Positions 56,964 through 64,000 of a stretch of 64,000 nucleotides of DNA are shown here, in pieces. Position numbers and translations under genes: made by a program. The notes beneath the pieces were generated by a model, which saw only the letters and a list, made by a program, of their open reading frames with translations, was not told where the DNA came from and ran no database searches. The DNA is from Meriones unguiculatus (taxonomy: Eukaryota; Chordata; Mammalia; Rodentia; Muridae): assembly GCF_030254825.1 (NCBI RefSeq), contig NC_083350.1, forward strand, positions 90,750,024 to 90,814,023, given 5' to 3'. The number at the start of each line of letters is the position of its first letter. Position 1 is the stretch's first letter.

Positions 56964-57632
56964 AGAAAGACCTGGAGGGTATCCATTCCTCTGTTGAGGG
57001 ACATCTGGTTTGTTTCCAGGTTCTGGCTATTATGAATAAAGCTGCTATGAATATGGTTGAACAAATGTCCTTGTTGTGTACTTGAGCAAGCAGATCATGA
57101 GACTCAGAACCAAACTTTGGGCAGAGTGCAGGGAGTCATATGAAAGAAGGGGGAGTTAATAAGACCTGGAGAGGACAGGAGCTCCACAAGGACCAAATAT
57201 ACCTGGGCACAGGGGTCTTTTCTGAGACTGATTCTCCAGCCAAGGACCATAGATGGCTATAACCTAGAACCCCTGCTTGGACATAGCCCAAGTTGGTTTC
57301 CTAGTAAGGGGAACAGGAATTGTCTCTGACATGAACTCAGTGGCTGGCTCTTTGACCTCCCCACCCTTCGTGGGAGGAACAGCCTAGTTAGGATACAGAA
57401 GAAGACATTGCAGCCAGTCCTGATGAGACCTGATAAGCTAGGGTCAGATGGAAGGAGAGGAGGAACTCACCTATCAGTGGATTTAGGGAGGGGCAGGGAA
57501 AAGATGAGAGAGGGAAGGTGGGATTGGGAGGGAAGGAAAGAGGGAACTACAGCTGGAATACAAAGTAAATAGACTATAATTAATATAAAAACTAAAAAGT
57601 TAATTAAAAAAGAAAAAGAAAGACCTGAAGGG
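56964..57632. mobile_element. Nested twin-primed LINE-1
   Basis: TSD 16 bp with one mismatch: 'agaaagacctggaggg' (56964-56979) and 'agaaagacctgaaggg' (57617-57632). Inside are a minus-strand ORF2 C-terminal segment (56980-57086) and plus-strand 3' UTR with a tail (57087-57616). The two segments are separated by a gap of a few hundred bases in L1 coordinates, as with a deletion at the inversion point. Confidence 0.88.
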
Positions 57633-57818
57633 AACAGGAACTCCATAAAGAGAACAACAGAGTCAAAATACCTGGGGCAGTGGGGGCCTGCAGAGGCTGA
57701 TACTCCAACTGAGAGCCATGCATTGAGAGGACCCAGACAGCCTGTTCAAAGGAAGACTATTATCTACAGTTTCCAAGTAGGTACCCTAGTAAGGGGCACA
57801 GAGGCTCAATTGTTTCTT

Positions 57819-59818
57819 AAGGGAATTGGAAAACATTATATCGTGAATTCATTCAGAATATCAGGAGAAGACAGTGTTGAGTAGTGAGAACATGCGCCAC
57901 AATCAGAAGGATGACATTCCATTTCTAATTCCAGTTGTATTAACAGTAATTAAAACTTAGCAGTCTTTTTATATGTTGAAAAGGATTAACAAAAGGATTT
58001 GGCCAGTCACAATAATAAAATACATATATTCTAAAATGTATTACACATTTATTTTTGAGATATAACTTAATTACGACATTTCTCCCTTGCCTTTTCCTTC
58101 TACACCCTCCCTAATACCACTTCTTACTATCTTTCAAATTCATTGACTCTATGATCATTTATTGTTATTTCATTCATATATATGAATATATATTCCTTAT
58201 ATAAATGTATACATACACATATAAACATCTATACATGCATATGTGTGTGTGTGTGTATATATATTTATATATATATATGTGTGTGTATGTATGCATAACC
58301 TTTTCAGTCTGGGTAATTTTACATCTATATGTTTTCTGGGCTGAGAATTTAGTATTGGCTAATCAATTTGTATTGGATAACCAATTTGTGTATTCTTCCC
58401 TGGGGAAGACTATTTCTTCTACTCGTAATGTTCTTTACTTTTCTGTAGTTCTTATGTAGGATTGAGACCTGGTAGACTTTTTCTTGTACACTTTGGCATG
58501 TCTATCATGTCATCCTCAGATTTAGGTAATCATGTTGGGAGACCTTATGGATGGAAATCAAAAAGTAGGAGGAGACACAACTCACAGCAAACGCTCGGAT
58601 CCTCTGACTCTTACACTCCATTCATCCACTCTTCAGAAATGTTCCCTGAGCTCTAGAAGTGTGCTTTGTAGATGAATTCATCTAGACTGGGCTCCACAGC
58701 TCTGCATTTTGATGATTTTGGTTTTCTGTAGTGGATTTTGTCTTTTGTAAAGAAGAATTTTCTTGATAAGTGGTGAAGACCTCTTTACTAACCAGAGTAA
58801 TCACTAACAAAAATCTGAACATCTGCCCTTCACTGATATACAAATTTATGACACTGCTCTCAGACCTTTTGTTCTAAATAGCTTCATTGTATTAAAAAAA
58901 AAATAAAATAATATCAACTGGGACAATGAGAGGAAAACAAAACTTATATTAATTAAAAACCTCATCACCTAGCCCCTTAACAAGTTTACTCAATTTAAAG
59001 TTATTCCAAACAAAAGTTAATTTTAATAAATGTTTAGTTTCTACAATCAAATATCTAGCATTGCCAGCTTGTGCCATGCAGCAACCTTTGTCAATGAACA
59101 AACTAAGGTACTTCATACCCTTTGACATAAAATAGAGACAGTAACACAGATCAAGCTCAGACCTGTAAAAACTCCACTAGGCAGTTACACATTGTATAAT
59201 GTGTAACCACATTACACAACGAATGTATGAATGATGATAGAAAATATAGATGTTAGCATTATCTTAAGCATCAAACACATAAAGAAGTATTTTATTAGCA
59301 TAATATGTTCTTTAAAAATTATGTGAATTTCAATTATAACTATTAAAATTTCAAGAAAAGTGGTTCATCATTTAGTTATTTTAAAAAGTATATTAGTAGA
59401 TAATTCTGAAAGTGAAAACATGTTTAGAACCTTAATACTAATAAACTCAGCCCTAAAAAATTATTATAAATATGAAATTAGGTAGGAAAATTATATAATA
59501 GAAGATGGTACATTACAGATATTAGTGAGAGAGCTGCTTTATTTTAGTCATTTACTCATAGAAAGATGTTCAGATAAATGAAACATTTATTCCTCACTCA
59601 TCTAGGTAAAAAAAAAAAATTATTTTATATGACTATCTAGGAAACATATCCTCTTCAAATTTCAGTAACTTCTCTCAGCTTTCACTAATGCTCTGATGAC
59701 TGCCCCAAATGCTTTTCATACTTTTACTATTTCTGAAACAGATGATGGGGGACATTTCTGTCTTTCCGCTGCTGCTCATTCATGAGGATGCCTGATGCCT
59801 CTCCTGCTGTCTTGCTAA
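57819..59818. other. AT-rich interval with a microsatellite
   Basis: No gene was recognised. A (TG)n/(TA)n run lies at 58232-58290. The open frames at 58205-58459 and 58462-58656 have no recognisable domain, and the first is partly low-complexity. Confidence 0.5.
58232..58290. repeat. (TG)n-(TA)n microsatellite
   Basis: TG dinucleotides run into TA dinucleotides and back to TG, an alternating purine-pyrimidine tract. Confidence 0.92.
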
Positions 59819-59831
59819 GTCATCTGTTTTA

Positions 59832-60573
59832 AGGGAGACACTAATATGATCTCCAGATCATATTAACTCCCTCTTCTTTCATATTATTCCCTGAACTTTG
59901 CCCAAGGTTTGGTTATGAGACTCAGCATCTGCTTTGATACACTATTAGGTAGAGTTTTTCAGAGGCCCTCTGCTCTAGGTTCCTGTCCTGTTACTTGTTT
60001 TCTCCTACTTCCAATGCCCGTCCCATTTGTTTTTCTAAGTGAGGAGTTATCATCTTACCCCAGGTCCTCATTTTTGTTTATCTTTTTAGGTGTACATAAT
60101 TTAGTATGTTTATCCTATCTTACAGGTCTAGTACCCGCTTATAAGTGAGTATATATTGCGTGTCTTTCTGCTCCAGGGATACCTCACTCAGGATGAACTT
60201 TTCTAGATCCCACCCTTTGCCTGCAAATTTCATGATTTCCTTGTTTTTAATTGCTGAGTAGTATTCCATTGTGTAAAAAGCACCACAATTTCTGTATCCA
60301 TTCCACATGCTGAAAAGGATGTGGAGAAAGGGGAACCCTCCTCCATTGCTGGTGGGAATGTAAACTTGTACAACCACTTTGTAAGTCAATCTGGCACTTT
60401 CTCAGTCAATTAGAAATAGTGCTTCCTCAAGATCCAGCTATATCATTCCTAGGCATATATCCAAAAGAAGCTCAAGTACACAACAAGGACATTTGCTCAA
60501 CCATGTTTGTAGCAGCTTTATTCATAATAGCCAGAACCTGGAAACAACCCAGATGTCCATCAAAGGAGGTTTG
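59832..60573. mobile_element. LINE-1 with 5' inversion, 3'-truncated
   Basis: 59850-60303 is minus-strand 3' UTR plus the ORF2 end, and 60304-60567 is plus-strand ORF2. In L1 coordinates the inverted part ends where the minus part begins. The terminal 3' UTR and poly(A) are missing. The flanks 'tcatctgttttaag' (about 59820-59833) and 'tcatctttaag' (about 60576-60586) may be a degenerate TSD. Confidence 0.78.
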
Positions 60574-60654
60574 TTCATCTTTAAGAATTTTATTTTACCA
60601 GTGATGCACAGAAACATTATCACTTCAGTAACCTAGAGGATTAAACTTACACTT

Positions 60655-61301
60655 TAATTTCACTGACATTAATAAACCATGCTAAAAATTAATTCCGTGA
60701 ATATTAGAAAATATTTACAAAATTTTCATTTAATTTTTTTCTCGACTCCAGTTGAAGACAAATCACTATGTGAGGAAAAAAATCAAAATAGTCAACTATT
60801 TATAAATGTTAATATTTGATGTCAAATGAAATAAGTATATTTATAAGGAGTGTAGAAATTAAAATTTGAAGTTAACATTTAGGTGGATAACTGTGATTTT
60901 TGAAATTTTCATTACCAATCCATACTTTATTGACATTTTGAAATATTTTTCAGATAAAATGAGTTTTAATTATGACCCGTGTTACTATAATAGCACATCA
61001 CAGCAGATACTATTCACAGTGCTTCAAATCAGTCATTTTCATACTAATTATTGAATTTTATTATCATGATGATTAAAATTCTGGAATTATGTTGAGTTGT
61101 AAAATTCACTTCAGCCATTTATATTAAATCTACAGAACAAAAGAAGGCATTGGTATTACCATACTACAATATGGAAAACTGAATCTGGTTATTAGAATAT
61201 CATCTGTCAAGACAAAATAAAGGCAGAATATCCTGAATCCTGGACCATTGCCCTTATTCTCAAGTATTTGTCATTGGTAGTGAATGTGTCATGGTAAATT
61301 T
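60655..61301 (+). repeat. Duplicated block, copy B
   Basis: Homologous to 8810-9500 in the same orientation, with many shared 12-20 base words and small indels. The open frame at 60866-61054 is not conserved between the copies, which argues against coding. Confidence 0.75.
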
Positions 61302-61675
61302 ATGCCAAAAGCAGGCAAAAGAGTTAGAGACACCCCCCCCCCTTAGAAGTCCCACAAAAAGACAAAGCTACACAACTATAACATATATGTAGTGGTCCTA
61401 GGTCAGACTCATGCAGATTCCTGATTGTTGGTTCTGTTCCTGTGAGCAGGTTATGCTCCCAGGTTAGTTGATTCTGTGGGGATTTTTGTGGTATCCTTGT
61501 CCCTTCTGATGCTTGAATCCTTCTTCTCCTTCTTTTTCGGGATTTACTGAGCTTTGTCTAATGTCTGACAGTGGGTCTTTGCCTCTGTTTCCATGAATTG
61601 CTGAATGAAGCCTCTCTGATCATCATTATGCTAGGTTCCTATCTACAGGTATAGCAAAAGTGTTAGGAATCACTT
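61302..61675 (-). mobile_element. Old LINE-1 3' UTR
   Basis: On the minus strand it reads the classic murine-type L1 3' UTR ('tgacctaggaccactacat', 'atgttatagttgtgtagct', then the end with 'gcctgcttttggc'). It is of a different type from the young L1s in the window, so it comes from an older lineage. A run of nine C lies at 61331-61341. Confidence 0.75.
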
Positions 61676-61732
61676 CATATACTTTGGTTGGTTCCAGGTT
61701 CTGGCTATTATGAATAAAGCTGCTACAAACTG
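61676..61732 (-). mobile_element. LINE-1 ORF2 scrap
   Basis: About 45 bases of the ORF2 C-terminal region ('ggttccaggttctggctatt'). Confidence 0.7.
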
Positions 61733-61779
61733 TTTTATTTATGTTCTTATTTTTCCCCCTACTCCCCTCCAATCCCTTT

Positions 61780-62300
61780 CAATACACCAACACCACGTAG
61801 GAGAGTGTTAGTGGGAGTTGGAGTGCAGTTCTTTCTTAGTTGCTTCCTGCTGGTTAGGGTCATTATGTTCCTTGGAGTTAGTCTAATCCTTGCTTCAGGA
61901 AACCTCCAACTTCTTGTCTCACAAAAGTAATAAGGAATAGGAAGAGGGAAGCAGGAACACTATTGTTCTTTCTGTTCTCCCACTCTCTAGGCTCTGACCT
62001 TTATTCTCTCTACAGAGTCCTCAGATCCAAACTATCTGCAGATGCCAAAGAGCTCCTCTCAGAGCCAGCATGAGGCAAATAGTCTTGTGCTGTGGACCAT
62101 CTGAATCAGTCCCATATCCCACACCTGGTAACAAAACAAAAACATGTTTATAGACACAAACCACTAAACAAGGTTTCTACATTGCCCCAAATGCCCCACA
62201 TCTCTAGTCAGTACTCTCTCACTCCTCCCTGCTTCCTTCTGTTTCTATCACCACTGGCCCCAGTCCATCCACAATGCCCATTCTATTTTCCCTTCTCATG
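61780..62300. repeat. Unnamed interspersed repeat, copy 2
   Basis: Matches 33060-33531 in the words 'gtaggaga', 'gttagtggga', 'ctggttagggtcatt' and 'tctctcagagcc'-like segments. Diverged, without coding capacity. Confidence 0.45.
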
Positions 62301-62315
62301 GAGATCCATATATCC

Positions 62316-63590
62316 CCATAGCTAAAACAATTCTATACAATAAAAGAACATCCAGAAGATCTCCATGCCCTATTTTGAGCTGTACTTTAGAGCTATAGTA
62401 ATAAAACCTGAATGCTTTGGGTATAAAAACAGACAAGTTTATCAATGGAATCCAATTGAACACCCAAAAGTAAATCTACACACCTATGGACACATGATTT
62501 TTGATACAGAAGCCAGAAACACACAATGGAAAAAAAGAAAGCATCTTTATCAAATAGTGCTTATCGAACTTAACTGGCTGTCAGCATGTAGAAGAATGCA
62601 AATTGATCCGCATCAATTGCACTGCACAAAACTCAACTCCTACTGGATCAACTAGATACACTGAACATAATAGACGAGACAGTGTGGAATAGCTTTGAAT
62701 GTATTGAAACAGGAGATAAATTCATGAACATCAACAGCACAGGCACTAAGAACAACAACCAAACTGAAAAGTTTCTGCAAGGCAAAGGACAATGTCAATA
62801 GGACGAAAGTCTACAAATTGGAAAAGAACTTTAATAAACTTCACATCTGACAGGGGGCTAATATTCAAAATAAATAAAGAACTCAATAAACTAGACATTA
62901 ACAAACCAAATAATCCAATTAAAAGTAGGTTACAGATCTAAGCAGAGAATATCAACAGAGGAATCTTAAATGCCTGAAATACACTTAGAGAGGTGTTCAA
63001 CATCTTTATCCTTCTAGGAAATGCAAATCAAAACTACTTTCAGATTCCATTTTATACATATCAGAATGGCTAAGATCAAAAATACAGCTGACAGCTCATG
63101 CTGGAAAGAATGTGGAGCAAGAGTAACACTCCTCCATTGCTGGTAGAAGTGTAAACTAGTATAGCCACTATGAAAATCAACATGGCAGTTTCTCAGCAAA
63201 GTTGAAAAATTTATCTCAAGACCCAGTTATACCACTTTTGAGCATATTCCAAAAAGATAGTCCATTCTACCATAAGGACAACTGCTCAAGTTGGTTGATA
63301 GCAACTTTATTCATAATAGCCAGAATCTGCAAAAAATCTTATTGTTCCTCAACCAAAGAATGCATAAAGAACTGTGGTACATTTGTAGAATGGAAAATTA
63401 CTCAGCTGTTAAAAACAAAAGTATCACAAAATTTTCAGGCAAATGGATGGAAATAGAAAAGATAGTGCTGAGTGTGTTAACCCAAACTCAGAAGAATAAA
63501 TATGGTATGTACTCACTTATAAGTCGATATTAGCTATCAAGCAAAGAACAAGCATGCTACAATCCACAGACCCACAGAGACTAAGTTGAA
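62316..63590 (+). mobile_element. Old LINE-1, 3' portion
   Basis: Plus-strand diverged ORF2 from the region after the RT to the C-terminus (frame pieces 62365-62655, 63202-63456 and 63291-63533), followed by the start of an Lx-type 3' UTR ('acaatccacagacccacag'). It is cut off by the next L1. Confidence 0.85.
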
Positions 63591-63594
63591 ATTA

Positions 63595-64000
63595 GTTTTT
63601 TTATTTTAATTACAGTTTATTCACTTTTTATCCTAGCTATAGCCCTTTCCTCATTCCCTCCCAATCCCACCCACACTCCTTCATATCCTCCCATTCCCCT
63701 CTACAAGTCTCCTGATAGGGGAGGTCCTCCTCCCCCTCCATCTGACCCTAGTCTATCAGGTCTCATTAGGACTGGCTGCATTGTTTTCTTCTGTGGCCTG
63801 GTAATGCTCCTCTCCCCTCAGGGGGAGGTGATCAAAGAGCCATCCACTGAGTTCATATCAGAGACAATCCTTGTTCCCTTTTCTAGGGAACCCACTTAAA
63901 TACTGAGCTGCCATGGGGTACATCTGTGCAGAGGTTCTAGGTTATCTCCTTGCATGGTCCTTGAAATTGGTTTTAAATTGAATTCAGATATATTCATATA
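63595..64000 (-). mobile_element. LINE-1 3' UTR, nested in the older L1
   Basis: A poly(T)-headed minus-strand 3' UTR inserted in the 62316-63590 element. At 63966 the L1 resemblance weakens, and the window ends before the right flank can be judged. Confidence 0.85.

Larger units (their letters stand above)
56073..57818. mobile_element. Old twin-primed LINE-1 with nested inserts
   Basis: TSD 13 bp with one mismatch: 'tcaactgtttctt' (56074-56086) and 'tcaattgtttctt' (57806-57818). The left part, from 56087, is minus-strand terminal 3' UTR (56087-56160 and 56465-56635). The right part is plus strand: the ORF2 end and proximal 3' UTR (56636-56979 and 57633-57805). The two parts are adjacent in L1 coordinates, so this is a 5' inversion. 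A B1 and a second L1 are nested inside. About 165 bases (56300-56465) are unexplained. Confidence 0.82.

Noticed and set aside
58205..58459. 84-codon open frame rich in Y, V and C
   Set aside because: The first third translates a TG/TA microsatellite; no domain was found.

Overview
The window is rodent genomic DNA with no intact host gene. It is muroid in character: Lx-type LINE-1 (L1) elements, B1 SINEs and a rodent hAT-Charlie repeat are all present. The young L1 5' UTR does not look like the Mus A/Tf or Rattus type, so a cricetid-like species is my guess, not a proof. All repeat names come from reading the sequence by eye; no database search was run. More than half of the window is L1, in at least 20 insertions that are mostly 5'-truncated, inverted or nested. 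The only single-copy gene relic is a recently broken olfactory receptor (OR4C-like) at 54130-55019 on the minus strand. An RPS2 processed pseudogene sits at 13116-13860.

Layout. 1-9500: L1 fragments (an inverted pair at 728-4118, an inversion at 6112-6925, a short 3' end at 8070-8292), one hAT fragment, and a block at 8810-9500 that recurs at 60655-61301. 9789-21604: stacked minus-strand L1s carrying an LTR-like insert, the RPS2 pseudogene and two retroviral env retrocopies. 23920-31188: a complete but decayed L1 with 5' UTR, ORF1, ORF2 and 3' UTR, followed by about 100 bp of 3'-transduced DNA and a matching target-site duplication (TSD). 33543-37438: three more L1s. 37548-49485: an old full-length minus L1 split by a third env retrocopy, by a younger 5'-complete L1 (40806-45533) and by several smaller inserts. 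49644-53480: B1, L1 and older L1 3' UTR. 54130-55019: the olfactory receptor. 56087-57805: a doubly nested, doubly inverted L1 with a B1. 59832-64000: more L1 and the second copy of the duplicated block.

The mechanistic theme is L1 reverse transcription and its by-products. I see several twin-priming 5' inversions with TSDs, and four insertions that appear to carry 3'-transduced flanking DNA between the element's own end and a second poly(A). Three polyadenylated transcripts of a class II (betaretrovirus-like) endogenous retrovirus env gene were copied by the L1 machinery. One of these seems to be a retrocopy of a retrocopy, because it holds an internal A-tail followed by extra sequence and a second tail. 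The two 5'-complete young L1s share a promoter region that starts with a YY1-like site and contains a tandem duplication of about 535 bp, while the older L1 has an unrelated, shorter tandem 5' UTR.
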